From NCBI RefSeq assembly GCF_018812025.1, contig NC_063049.1, positions 20,460,651 through 20,524,650 on the forward strand: 64,000 nucleotides of DNA. Direction: 5' to 3'. The notes under the pieces were generated by a model. That model was not told where the DNA came from and did no database searches. It was given only the letters and a program-made list of their open reading frames with translations. Positions 51,267 through 61,960 of this stretch are shown in pieces (within the stretch, counting starts at the first letter, position 1; each line of letters opens with the position of its first letter). A program made the position numbers and the translations under genes. Source of the DNA: Megalobrama amblycephala (Eukaryota > Chordata > Actinopteri > Cypriniformes > Xenocyprididae).

Positions 51267-52714
51267 AGTATATGAAAATATGGAGACGTGAGAAAGGAAG
51301 GAGAGCTCTCATAATGCACGGAGGGCTGGAGGGAGACGTACAGGAAGTACAACAGGATTGTTGGTATAGTCTGGAAGAGGGAGGGACACTCAGACATTCT
51401 GCCTCCGAGCTAAATGCCGCCGGCTCCAAGACATGTAAACAGTGTCTATGTATATGTGAGAATGAAAGAGCGTTTTTTAATATCGATATCTATAAATGCC
51501 TGTGTTTTATCCTCTGAGCATTAAATGAGCGTGGCTATATATGAGTGTGTGTGAGAGATCACTTTCCAGAAGCGAACACCGACATGCAGACTGATGCACT
51601 GCTGTGGTTTAAATCTCATATTTATTGATCTGTCTTGAGAAACCCAAACCTTTCTGAGCCGTGTGATAGTAAAGCTGCTGTTCTAGCTGCTGCAGTGGAC
51701 CTGGGAGGGTCCAGCTCAAAGATATGGGCAGTAGTGTAGATTTGTATCTATATTGTATTCACTGCATTGAAGATAATTTCCTGCTGTATTCTGCATGCGT
51801 CAATCCTCAAATTCATTAAAATATGTAAGCGAGCACAACATTTTAAGCTCAGTTTCATCTAAAGTTTCATTTAATCGTCATTACAGCAGTTGTGTGATTG
51901 GCTTTAAGAGGCTGTCCTGCCATTTTAAGTGTTTGTTCTCTTTCTCTCTGCTTGAAACTGAAGTCCATAGCTGTGGTTTTATCATTCCCACTCATCTCTC
52001 TCTCTCTCTCTCTCTCTCTCTTCAGCTCTTTTTGTGTGAGAGAAGCTTTTTGGCTTGAAGTGCTCACTCTTGTATGCAAGGACATGTCTGTGTCTGAAGT
52101 GGAGTGAGAAAATGGAGAAAGTGAAAATAATCAAAAGCTATAGAAAGCTAGATTTAATTGGATTTCAGGAGGCAGAAATCTGTATGGCTCATGTACATGT
52201 ATGGAGCAGAACATTTTCAATCGTTTTGATAGGCTTCACATTTCCAACTGTGATTTTGGTTTTTTTCCCGAACAAAAGTTGGTAGAATTTCTCTTGGTAG
52301 GTGGACTGTTAGTGTTTAGCAAAAGTGGACAGATTTGTGTGCGTTCAGGATTGACCAAATCACTTCGTAAGAGCAGATCTTCATGAAGTTGCTGGACCGA
52401 AAGGATTAAAGCAATGTTTTGGATTCAATACATACTAAATATGAGTTTTGCGACCGGGATAAACATACATGTATTATACACAAGAGAAAGTATAGCCACT
52501 TGACAAAAGTATTTATTTATTTATTTAAGAAAAGGGGGAACAATGCATATTAATGAACGTTAAGACAATGTAAATATGCCAGGTTATAGGCGTAGCTATA
52601 ACTATATACGCAATAAGGCAAAGACAGACACGCTAATATAACAGTCAATTTTAAAATACGCAATAGAACAGCGACAAGTTAATTAGAAGAAAAGAAAGAA
52701 AATAATTCATAGCA
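51267..52714. other. unique intron 3 sequence
   Basis: Contains the CT microsatellite and a GC-balanced block at 51290-51430. No exon was recognised. Confidence 0.5.
51994..52022. repeat. (CT)n microsatellite
   Basis: About 14 CT units in intron 3, giving artificial Ser-Leu frames. Confidence 0.95.
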
Positions 52715-54595
52715 TACACTACCATTCAAATGTTTGGGGTTAGTATGATTTAAAAAAAAAAACCCTAAATAAATTAATAATAAATGAAAATAAAACTTTT
52801 TTTCCCCACAAAGGAACATTAAATAGATTAAAAGTGACGTTAAAAGTAGATTAAAGATGTCTATAATGTTACAAAATATTTCTATTTCAAAGAAATGCTA
52901 TCAAAGAATCCTGAAAAATATGCATCATAGTTTCCACATAAATATTTTCATCTTTTATAATAAGAAATGTTTCTTGAGCAGCAAATCAGCATATTACAAT
53001 TATTTCTGAAGGATCATGTGACACTGAAGACTGGAGTAATGATGCTGAAAATTCAGCTTTACATCACAGGAATAAATTACATTTTACAATATATTAAAAT
53101 AGAAAATGGTTATTTTAAATTGTAATATTTTATTCACCATATTGCTGTTTTTATTGTAGTTTTGATCAAATACGTGCAGCTGAAAATTCAGCTTTACATC
53201 ACAGGAATAAATTACATTTTATAATAGATTAAAATAGAAAATGGTTATTTTAAATTGTAAAAATGTTTCACCATATTGCTATTTTTACTGTAGTTTTGAT
53301 CAAATACATGCAGCTGACAATTCAGCTTTACATCACAGGAATAAATTACATTTTACAATATATTAACATAAAAATTTGCTTATTTTAAATTAATAATTTT
53401 TCACCATATTGCTGTTTTTACTGTAGTTTTGATCAAATAAATGCAGCTGAAAATTCAGCTTTACATCACAGGAATAAATTACATTTTACAATATATTAAA
53501 ATAGAAAATGGTTATTTTAAATTGTTATATTTTATTCACCATATTGCTGTTTTTATTGTAGTTTTGATCAAATACGTGCAGCTGACAATTCAGCTTTACA
53601 TCACAGGAATAAATTACATTTTACAATATATTAACATAAAAATTTGCTTATTTTAAATTAATAATTTTTCACCATATTGCTGTTTTTACTGTAGTTTTGA
53701 TCAAATAAATGCAGCTGAAAATTCAGCTTTACATCACAGGAATAAATTACATTTTACAATATATTCAAATAGAAAATGGTTATTTTAAATTATAAAACTT
53801 TTTCACCATATTGCTGTTTTTACTGTAGTTTTGATCAAATACGTGCAGCTGAAAATTCAGCTTTACATCACAGGAATAAATTACATTTTACAATATATTC
53901 AAATAGAAAATGGTTATTTTAAATTGTAAAAATTTTTCACCATATTGCTGTTTTTACTGTAGTTTTGATCAAATAAATGCAGCTGAAAATTCAGCTTTAC
54001 ATCACAGGAATAAATTACATTTTACAATATATTAAAATAGAAAATGGTTATTTTAAATTGTAATATTTCATTCACCATATTTCTGTTTTTATTGTAGTTT
54101 TGATCAAATACGTGCAGCTGAAAATTCAGCTTTACATCACAGGAATAAATTACATTTTATAATAGATTAAAATAGAAAATGGTTATTTTAAATTGTAAAA
54201 ATGTTTCACCATATTGCTATTTTTACTGTAGTTTTGATCAAATACATGCAGCTGAAAATTCAGCTTTACATCACAGGAATAAATTACATTTTACAATATA
54301 TTAAAATAGAAAATGGTTATTTTAAATTGTAAATTTTTTTCACCATATTTCTGTTTTTACTGTAGTTTTGATCAAATAAATGCAGCTGAAAATTCAGCTT
54401 TACATCACAGGAATAAATTACATTTTACAATATATTAACATAACAATTTGTTTATTTTAAATTAATAGTTTTTCACAATATTGCTGTTTTTACTGTAGTT
54501 TTGATCAAATAAATGCAGCTTTGGTGAGCAGAAGAGACTTATTTCAAAACTATTAAAAAAACCTTACCAACCCCAAACTATTGAACAATAGTGTA
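52715..54595. mobile_element. TTCAAAAGTTTGG-family element enlarged by an internal tandem array
   Basis: The left end TACACTACCATTCAAATGTT and the right end AACTATTGAACAATAGTGTA are imperfect inverted repeats. The left arm has normal length. The right arm contains eleven tandem copies of its own segment (separate entry), which makes the element about 1.9 kb against about 0.7 kb for 60826-61520. Confidence 0.8.
53045..54527. repeat. eleven tandem copies of an about 134-bp unit
   Basis: Each unit opens GCAGCTGAAAATTCAGCTTT, continues ACATCACAGGAATAAATTAC and ends TGTAGTTTTGATCAAATA. Unit starts fall near 53045, 53177, 53311, 53444, 53579, 53711, 53846, 53979, 54113, 54247 and 54381. Variant units recur: those near 53311 and 53579 share ATTAACATAAAAATTTGC, and those near 53177 and 54113 share TTTTATAATAGATTAAAATA. 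The array therefore grew partly by multi-unit duplication. Confidence 0.92.
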
Positions 54596-54964
54596 CATAT
54601 TACTGTATGTAAATAGTGTAATTAAGTTGCTTAATAACTCAGTACAAAATTATTTACAGTTCAAAGAACACAGTTTTGTTTCAAAGAATTAATTTAAACA
54701 CAAAATGAATATGAAACATTTCTGCTTATAAAACCTCTTGCTCTATAGACTTCAATTATAAGTGCATTACTGTACAATATATCATTTTGGTTTGTTTTTA
54801 CAAAATTATTTTCTGGGTTAAATTGGCAGCATGTTGATTCATTTTTCAAAATGCCAGTTCAAATTCATGTTTCAGACACAAAGACAATAAATATGAGCTA
54901 AAATGCAAATTACCATTGCAGATCTAACATGCCTCTTTTTTTTCTGGTCTTTTCTCTCTTGCTT

Positions 54965-54970
54965 CAGAAG
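54965..54970 (+). promoter_or_regulatory. NAGNAG tandem splice acceptor of bmpr2 exon 4
   Basis: The intron 3 acceptor reads CAGAAG, with two AG dinucleotides three bases apart. Use of the first keeps the exon at the family length of 111 nt and encodes Gln-Asp-Gln across the junction. Use of the second would remove one codon and encode His-Gln, without a frameshift. CAG is the stronger acceptor by general rules, so the first is probably dominant. Alternative use is an inference. Confidence 0.6.
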
Positions 54971-55078
54971 ATCAACAGCCTTTACACAGAGACGAGGCCA
55001 TCTTCATCGCCCTCGCGTCTGTCTCCATAGTAGCGGTCCTGATTGTGGCGCTGTTCTTCGGCTATCGCATGATGATGG
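54968..55078 (+). CDS. bmpr2: bmpr2 exon 4: stalk and transmembrane helix
   Basis: This exon encodes the end of the extracellular stalk and the single membrane-spanning helix. After a short charged stretch (QPLHRDEA) comes the hydrophobic run [20 protein letters not shown], followed by GYRMMM at the inner face; human BMPR2 has the same GYR after its helix. The acceptor AG at 54966-54967 gives 111 nt, exactly the human exon 4 length, with phase 1 at both ends. The donor GTGAGA starts at 55079. A second AG three bases downstream makes this a possible tandem acceptor (see the separate entry). It lies 27.3 kb from exon 3 but only 89 bp from exon 5. Confidence 0.96.
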
Positions 55079-55167
55079 GTGAGATTCAGTACTCTGTGTT
55101 ATGATTGGCTATTTTCAAATGAAGGTCACGTAATAATGTTAGCGTGTTGTGATTGTGTTTGTTACAG

Positions 55168-55259
55168 GCGAGTGTAAACAAGGCCTGCACAACATGGACA
55201 TGATAGAGGCCGCACCATCAGAACCGTCTCTGGATTTAGACAGTTTAAAACTACTGGAA
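55168..55259 (+). CDS. bmpr2: bmpr2 exon 5: juxtamembrane segment
   Basis: This exon encodes the cytoplasmic juxtamembrane region that leads into the kinase. The acceptor is TTGTTACAG (AG at 55166-55167) and the donor is GTGAGT at 55260. It is 92 nt, identical to human exon 5, entering in phase 1 and leaving in phase 0. The translation is [20 protein letters not shown] followed by [11 protein letters not shown]. The acidic block SEPSLDLD and the LKLLE that opens the kinase domain are near-identical to human. A cysteine occurs near the start (GECKQG) where human has arginine (GDRKQG). Confidence 0.97.
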
Positions 55260-55416
55260 GTGAGTCTTCTAGCTGCCATCAAATATGTGCAGAAATTATC
55301 ATATTTTGATTTTGAATTGTATTCTAATGAACACAATTTGACACAACTTGAACCATCTGTATTTGTTTATCATGTAACATCTGCTACAATTCACACCTGA
55401 ATAATTTTCCTTGCAG

Positions 55417-55647
55417 TTGATTGGTCGAGGGCGCTATGGTTCTGTCTACAAAGGATCGCTCGATGAACGCCCGGTTGCTGTGAAAGTTTTTACCTATGCC
55501 AACCGGCAAAACTTTGTGAATGAGCGCTCCATCTACCGAATCCCTCTTCTGGAGCATGATAACATTGCTCGTTTTATCGTTGGCGATGAGCGTCTCACAG
55601 CAGATGGGCGGATGGAGTACCTGCTGGTCATGGAGTACTACCCTCAT
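55417..55647 (+). CDS. bmpr2: bmpr2 exon 6: kinase N-lobe
   Basis: This exon encodes the small lobe of the serine/threonine kinase. It opens with [19 protein letters not shown], which contains the ATP-binding glycine loop (GRGRYG). VAVKVF follows with the catalytic lysine of subdomain II, then the helix C region [18 protein letters not shown] and the hinge-proximal strand [12 protein letters not shown]. The acceptor AG is at 55415-55416 and the donor GTAAGT starts at 55648. It is 231 nt, phase 0 at both ends, as in human exon 6. No key residue of this lobe is missing. Confidence 0.97.
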
Positions 55648-56147
55648 GTAAGTATTGATCTAGTACAAGCCCTTATTCTCTCATCCTTAAAGTTGTATGT
55701 GACACTGCTCTGGTGCCTGGCTGCCTTGCTTGGTGTAGGTTTCCACATTTTACCTTCATCTGTCCTTTATTCCTCATCTCCTTGTTTTATTGGTCTCTCC
55801 TGACTATTTCTGTCAAAGTCGGGAGTGGAATCGAATGTCCTGCCGCTATCTGGCTAGATATTTTTATCCACGATTCAGATGGATTTCCAGCAGGTAGCAT
55901 GAGAAGGGTACTTGGATGTCGGCTTTGTGTTTTAGCCGTCCCTGTGCCTGTTTGTCTTTCTCTCTCTGACTTGCTCTTATTATTTTCCTTCAGTTTTTCT
56001 GTATTCATCTGCCATTGTGGTCAGATAAAGGTGTTTTCTGTCCTTTATAAATTCAGTGATGAATGCACTAAACAGCCACTTTTGTGAGCAGTATTTCAGC
56101 ACAATTTACTCTTTTATTGGTCCCACCTTATATTAATTGTCTTTTAA

Positions 56148-57370
56148 AGGGTTATTCACCCAAAAAAGAAATTTTTGGCATTAATTACTCACCCTCATGT
56201 CATTCTAAACCCGTAAGACCTTCGTTCATCTTCAGAACACAAATTAAGATATTTTTGATGAAATCCGAGAGGTTTCTGAACCACACGTAGGCAGCAACGT
56301 CGTTGTACTTTTCAAGGCCCAGAAAGGTAGCAAAGACATTGTTAAAGGTGCCCTAGAATTAAATTGAATTTACCTTGGCATAGTTGAATAACAAGAGTTC
56401 AGTACATGGAAATGGCATACAGTGAGTCTCAAATTCCATTGTTTCCTCCTCCTTATATAAATCTCATTTGTTTAAAAGACCTCCAGTCTGGATCTGTGCA
56501 CAGCTGAATCATCAGACTAGGTAAGCAAGCAAGGACATCAGCGAAAAATGGCAGATGGAGCAATAATAACTGACATGATCCATGATAACATGATATTTTT
56601 AGTTATATTTGTAAAATGTCTTTCTAAATGTTTCGTTAGCATGTTGCTAATGTACTGTTAAATATGGTTAAAGTTACCATCGGTTATTACTGTATTCACG
56701 GAGACAAGAGAGCCGTCACTATTTTCATTTTTAAACACTTGCAGTCTGTATAATTCATAAACACAACTTCATTCTTTATAAATCTCTCCAACAGTGTAGC
56801 ATTAGCCGTTAGCCATGGAGCACCATCAAACTCATTCAGAATCAAATGTAAACATCCAAATAAATACTGTACTCACATAATCCGATGTATGCATGCAGCA
56901 TGCATGACGAACACTTTGTAAAGATCCATTTTGAGGGTTATATTAGCTGTGTGAACTTTGTTTATGCAATGATAGAGTCGAGAGCTCGGGAGGGGGCGGA
57001 AAGCGCGAGCAATTAAAGGGGCCGCAGCCTGAATCGGCGCATTTCTAATTATGCCCCAAAATAGGCAGTTAAAAAATTAATTTAAAAAAATCTATGGTTT
57101 ACTTTGAGCTGAAACTTCACAGACACATTCAGGGGACCCCTTAGACTTATATTACATCTTGTAAAAAAAGTTCAATGGCACCTTTAAAATAGTCCATGTG
57201 ACTACAGTGGTTCAACCTTAATGTTATGAAGCGACAAGAATACTTTTGTGTGCAAAGACAAAACAAAAATAACGACTTTATTCAACAATCTTTTCTCTTC
57301 CCTGTCAGTCATCTATGCTGTTTATGTTGTAGATGCAGTGCTGCTCTTCATGGTTTCGGAAGTCTAAATT
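56148..57370. mobile_element. AGGGTTATTCACCC-ended element with a nested MITE, right arm lost
   Basis: It starts AGGGTTATTCACCC after TTAA (56144-56147) and follows the left half of 43009-43719 (ACCCTCATGTCATTCTAAAC, GGCCCAGAAAGGTAGC). It is interrupted by 56346-57183 and resumes at AATAGTCCATGTGACTACAG. It ends near the family's centre, at about 57370, without the inverse arm. Confidence 0.7.
56346..57183. mobile_element. TTAA-flanked AGGTGCCCTAGAATT MITE, copy 3
   Basis: It begins AGGTGCCCTAGAATTAAATT and ends TTCAATGGCACCT, with TTAA at 56342-56345 and 57184-57187. It is 838 bp and collinear with copy 1, with the shared block GCAGCCTGAATCGGCGCAT. It lies within 56148-57370, in intron 6. 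Confidence 0.85.
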
Positions 57371-58393
57371 TCTTTTTTTTTTGGTTTTTAGGACTTGTTC
57401 TCGTGCTTCCTTTCTTTGCAAATTAGGCTTTTATAGATTGATTATTCTTCACAAAACTTAGCACTATTTGCCTGGCACAATTAACACAGTAAACTGAATA
57501 TTTATTGTGTATTTATTTGCTGTAAATTTGTATTGATCACAGAAGCTGTTATTCATTAGATAATGACAAGATGATGCATAAGAGTGTTATAACTGGGTAT
57601 ATATTAGCACTCGAGTGCACTTTCAGCTTAAATAGTCAATATAGGTGTCTGGATTGCACTGGTGAAGTGGTGCTTTACAATCTCAGTAAAGTATGTCAGA
57701 TTGCAGTAGTCTGAAACATTCTTGACAACCTCGCACTCAAAACCAGCCAGCAAAACGGGGAAATACGGAGTTTAAATTTCACTCAGCATGAATTCTTTGG
57801 GCATGTTTGTGCTGTTATCCGATTTGCATAATTCCTTTAATCGGATGCTAAAACAATGCAGACAGCACATGCAAATAAACAGCACTATCATCAACAGGTG
57901 CAATTCATTCTTAGTCATTCCCCTCTCAGCTTTCAGATCTCACACACTAATCTCCAACCCCAGATTCTGTGCAACATGTTTTCCTGTACATTCCTGTTTG
58001 ACATGTTATAACTGGCACGTTTGTCTGTGAGTGTGCCTGTTCTACCCGCCTGGGCCTTTTGAATGGCAGTGAGGAATGAGACACACCTTTATTGTGTCTG
58101 GCTGCAGACAGACAGCACTCTGTGAGACAGAGCTGTGTTTGCTCTTGCCCTGTTCCACTTCTGATGTATGAATTATATAATGAACTCATAGCCTAGAGCC
58201 AAAGTACAAGAACAATCCTTGTAGGTGAATGTTCACTTAATATTTAGACATGAATTGAAGGTACCCTTTTGGCTGAATCTGAGAATTCTATGGGTTAATC
58301 CTGGTATGCTGTACCTTTTAAACTCTACAACAGTAAAACAATTATTATATCTGTGTTTTAATTCTATAAAAGCATGTGCCAGACTTTCACACT

Positions 58394-58444
<51 letters not shown>

Positions 58445-59219
58445 TTCCTGCAGGATATTATGAAAAACTTGCTTTAGTTAGTTTAGCTAAATGGATACAA
58501 TAGAACTTGTGTTGTCCAAATTCTAAATTCCTAGGCAGCCCAGAATGCATTATGAGAAACTCGTTATGTGAAAAGAAACTTGCAATAGAGAGAAATGTCA
58601 GTTAAAATTATTCAGTGTTGAAAAGTATAAATAGAAGAGTATCAGAAAGTCCTGTGTTTTGTCTAGCAACATACTAAGGTCTTCAATGAAATCAAGTCTT
58701 CAATGAACTTCACATGAGGAGCCATTTTTGCAGTTTTGTGAGGCACACATGCCTGAAAAGAGCTCTGAATCATCACTAATGAGGTTCCATATCCGTTAGG
58801 ATGCTGTGTTAGGATACAGCTGCCTATTTAAACAGTAGACCGCAAAGCAGCTCACTAGGTGGAACAAGGCCTGTGTCTGTATCCGTCAATGTTCTGTCTG
58901 TCACACATCGTTAGAAAGAAGGAATGCCAGGACCAGTGTCCGGGGATAACATCATTTTCCTTGTCGCTATGGTAACACAGAGACTCAGGCAGGGCTTAAG
59001 GGAAGGCGATTGGCTTTTATGGCTCTGATGTACACTTACAGGTAGATAATCATTCCTCTACCCAGAGGGCCCTGCAGTCTGTTGGTTTTCTCTTGTACCC
59101 CTCCATCCTAGATGACGGGTCAACAATCTCTTGATCTGTGTCTTTTTATCGCTAGCATTCAGCAGAGTTTAATACAGAGGCAGTTTGCAATTCAACTAAA
59201 TAACTATTATCAAAAACAA
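57371..59219. other. unique intron 6 sequence
   Basis: No transposon ends or coding signal were recognised outside the TA microsatellite. Confidence 0.5.
58396..58441. repeat. (TA)n microsatellite
   Basis: About 23 TA units in intron 6. Confidence 0.95.
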
Positions 59220-59232
59220 ATACATACATATG

Positions 59233-59319
<87 letters not shown>

Positions 59320-59329
59320 CAAACTAAAA

Positions 59330-59367
<38 letters not shown>

Positions 59368-59479
59368 TAAATAAGTTTGTTTACATATTATTAAATACAT
59401 ATATACACACACACTGTATTTTTAAGAAATATTGACATGTATATATGTATATTTATATATGTATACTTGTATATAATTC

Positions 59480-59515
<36 letters not shown>

Positions 59516-59760
59516 TTCTATGGGAATATATAATATAAATATTATATATTCAACAAATATATTATAATTCATATTATATATAAACATTATACATAAACAT
59601 TTTATACATATACATATTTTGTTAAATATGTATGTATGTAAATATGCATGTGTGTGTATTTTTATATACATAATAAATATACACAGTACACACATATATA
59701 AAAGATTTTTATTTTGGATGCGATTAATTTGACAGCACAAATATATATATATACAATTAT
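59220..59760. repeat. compound GT/TA/GA microsatellite cluster
   Basis: A TG run (59240-59272) is followed by TA (to 59318), a second TA (59330-59349), GA (59349-59366), then TA-rich tracts to 59513 and degenerate ATAT sequence to about 59760. It is the densest simple-sequence zone in the window, 700 bp upstream of exon 7. Confidence 0.9.
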
Positions 59761-60459
59761 ATACAACAATATGTATCACAATTGTCAGCTGCAATTATTT
59801 TTCACATTATTTCAAAAGCTTGTCATCTGGTCACTGACCTTAGTGACATTACGATTCAATGTTATACGCAGCATGCCACAGTGTCAGTTAACTAATAAGT
59901 AACTATTTGCCCCACCATGGATTTGTTCTGTTTGACAGTTATTGATATGTCTACAACGTGCATAATTACATCCGCCTCTTTACAGCAGCTCTACTGCATG
60001 TTCAAATGCTTCCTGTTGAACTGATCAAATCTAATCTACATTGTTATTTATGTAGTTTAGTTTGGAAAAAATTCTCTGTTATGTACAACGCTGTTTGTTG
60101 ATGCTGGTAGTTTTAATTGCGTTGCCTAAATACCCCAGAGGCAGTAATTAGTTGCAGGCGGCTTTACATTACAACTTTGTTGAAGCTCCAATTCATTATT
60201 CAAGTGCTTCATATCTGCCCTACAGAGATTTAAAAAGCTGATTTAAAAAGCAATGCTGAGTTCTGTGGAATAAAAGCAATAAATGATGTGGACAGATTGT
60301 TGTAGAGCAGCGTTAAAAGCACAATTCTGATTTTCTGCAACCGAGGTGTACTGCAATAACCATCACGCCCAAGTTCTTTTACAGCCTTTTTAGTGGCGTG
60401 TTTTAGTAGTTACAGGTTGTGTGTGCACGCTAGTTTAACTGTATTGTGTCTGTTTGTAG
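59761..60459. other. 3' end of intron 6
   Basis: Unique sequence leading to the exon 7 acceptor. The acceptor tract is weak in pyrimidines for its first half (TGTATTGTGTCTGTTTGTAG). Confidence 0.5.
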
Positions 60460-60574
60460 GGCTCTCTGTGCCGGTACCTGAGTCTGCACACGTTGGACTG
60501 GGTGAGCTGCTGTCGTCTGGCACATTCGCTCACGAGAGGACTGGCCTACCTTCACACTGAGCTCCTGAGAGGAG
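60460..60574 (+). CDS. bmpr2: bmpr2 exon 7: kinase hinge and helices D-E
   Basis: This exon continues the kinase after the hinge. The translation runs [20 protein letters not shown] and then [18 protein letters not shown], matching human [20 protein letters not shown] and the helix E region. The acceptor AG is at 60458-60459 and the donor GTGAGG starts at 60575. It is 115 nt, as in human exon 7, phase 0 in and phase 1 out. The catalytic loop (HRD motif) would be in exon 8, which I do not find before the end of the window. Confidence 0.97.
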
Positions 60575-60825
60575 GTGAGGGTGACCTCCACATGTGTGCA
60601 CACACATCCTTCACTCAAGTTCTTGCTTCATTTTCCACCAGCTTGCAGTATATCTGGTTGCCCATTTGAGGGGGATGAAGCCTTATTGCTGTAAACCACT
60701 TGATATCTTTGTTTAAAGGTGAAGTGTGTTGTTGTTGTTGTTTTTTTATATCAAGTGAAATAAGATATTTAAAGAGACACAGTGTAGGGTGGAACTTGTG
60801 TGAGAGGGGGAAAAAAAACCCAAAA

Positions 60826-61520
60826 TACACTACCATTCAAATTCAGTAAGATTTTAATAATTTCATTCAGCGAGGATGCAAACGTGACTGTAAAGACATT
60901 TATAATGTTACATTCGATACTCATTTCAAATGAATGCTGTTCTTTTGAACATTTTATTCATCAAAGAATCTAAGAAATGAATTAATCAAAGAAATGTATC
61001 ACAGTTCATACCCCTAATGATGTATAACAATCATCTGACCCCCCCCCCTCCTTTTTATTTTTTTGAAAGAAATGAATAATTTTATTCAGCAAGGACACAT
61101 CAAATTGATCAAAAGTGAAAATAAATACATTTATAATACAAATAGATTTATATTTCTAATAAATACTGTCAATGTCAATATTTGTCAAATTTCCACAAAA
61201 ATATTAAGCAGCAACTGTTTTCACAATTAATAATGTTTCTTGAGCAGCAAATCAGCATATTAGAACAATTTCTGAAGGATCATGTGACCCTGAAGACTGG
61301 AGTAATGATGCTGAAAATGTTCGTTTGCCATCACAGGAATAAATACATTTCAATATATATTAAAATAGAAAACAAATTCTTTTAAATTGAAATAATATTT
61401 CACAATATTACAGTTTTAATGTATTTTTGATTAAATAAATGCAGTCTTGGTGAACATAAGAGACATCAAAAAACATAAAAAGAAAATCTTACCCAATCCA
61501 AACTTTTGAACAGTAGTGTA
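60826..61520. mobile_element. TTCAAAAGTTTGG-family foldback element
   Basis: The left end TACACTACCATTCAAATTCA and the right end AACTTTTGAACAGTAGTGTA are inverted. Internal landmarks include TCATTCAGCGAGGATGC and GAAGGATCATGTGACCCTGA. A C-run lies at 61040-61048. It is about 700 bp, in intron 7. Confidence 0.75.
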
Positions 61521-61654
61521 TATACTCATGATATCAATCTAAAAATATTGCAATTCCATTAATTTTCACTAGTGGTGGAGAAATAACACATTTAATTTTT
61601 ACGGTTTAAAATAAAATATAATAAAAAGAGTTGATGTCTCATTCACCACAGGTG

Positions 61655-61960
61655 TGATGGGCATATAATTTAGTGAAGTCTCGTGGGAGAAATAAATCAT
61701 AACATGCCCCCGTTTCAGTTTTGTACCAGCTTGCAGTACGAACATATGAACATGAGTCATCTGACCACTAGGAGACTTTGAAGAAGATCGTAGGTTCATT
61801 TGCTATTCAAAATTCTGTTAAAAACCATTTGATGTTTGAGTTCAAATCTTTAAATAAGAAGCAGTTATCGTTCAGTTTCATTGTCAACAGACTTTGCCAT
61901 GAGTTTGATTGGCATATAATTTAGCAGAAGTCTTGCGGGAGATATAAATCATAACATGAC
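61655..61960. repeat. local duplication of about 48 bp, 251 bp apart
   Basis: GGCATATAATTTAGTGAAGT at 61660 recurs as GGCATATAATTTAGCAGAAG at 61911. Both continue into a stretch ending AAATCATAACATG. The copies differ by a few substitutions. No known transposon end is visible. Confidence 0.7.

Larger units (their letters stand above)
27637..54967 (+). other. bmpr2 intron 3, 27.3 kb and repeat-rich
   Basis: This intron separates the ligand-binding exons from the membrane exon. It begins GTAAGT and ends with a pyrimidine tract and CAG. It carries most of the dated transposon nests and the 134-bp tandem array. I see no convincing embedded gene on either strand. Confidence 0.93.
55648..60459 (+). 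other. bmpr2 intron 6
   Basis: A 4812-bp intron between kinase exons 6 and 7. It contains the nested transposons at 56148-57370, a TA microsatellite at 58396-58441 and a dense microsatellite cluster at 59220-59760. The rest appears unique and non-coding. Confidence 0.9.
26436..60574 (+). other. bmpr2: bmpr2 gene segment, exons 2-7 of the receptor
   Basis: BMPR2 is the type II serine/threonine kinase receptor for BMP ligands. It sits in the plasma membrane, binds ligand with a type I receptor and phosphorylates that partner, which then signals through SMAD1/5/8. Six exons translate into a continuous protein from the mature N-terminus to kinase helix E, with strong identity to human BMPR2. The last four exon lengths (111, 92, 231, 115) equal the human exons 4-7; exons 2 and 3 are 189 and 174 against 171 and 171. 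Intron lengths are 838, 27331, 89, 157 and 4812 bp. Promoter, exon 1 and exons 8 onward lie outside. Teleosts carry bmpr2a and bmpr2b, and I cannot tell which this is. The family call is very secure. Confidence 0.97.

Noticed and set aside
55648..55803. Continuation of the kinase frame past exon 6
   Set aside because: It is read-through into intron 6; the GTAAGT donor and the exact human exon length place the exon end at 55647, and exon 7 resumes with GSLCRYL.
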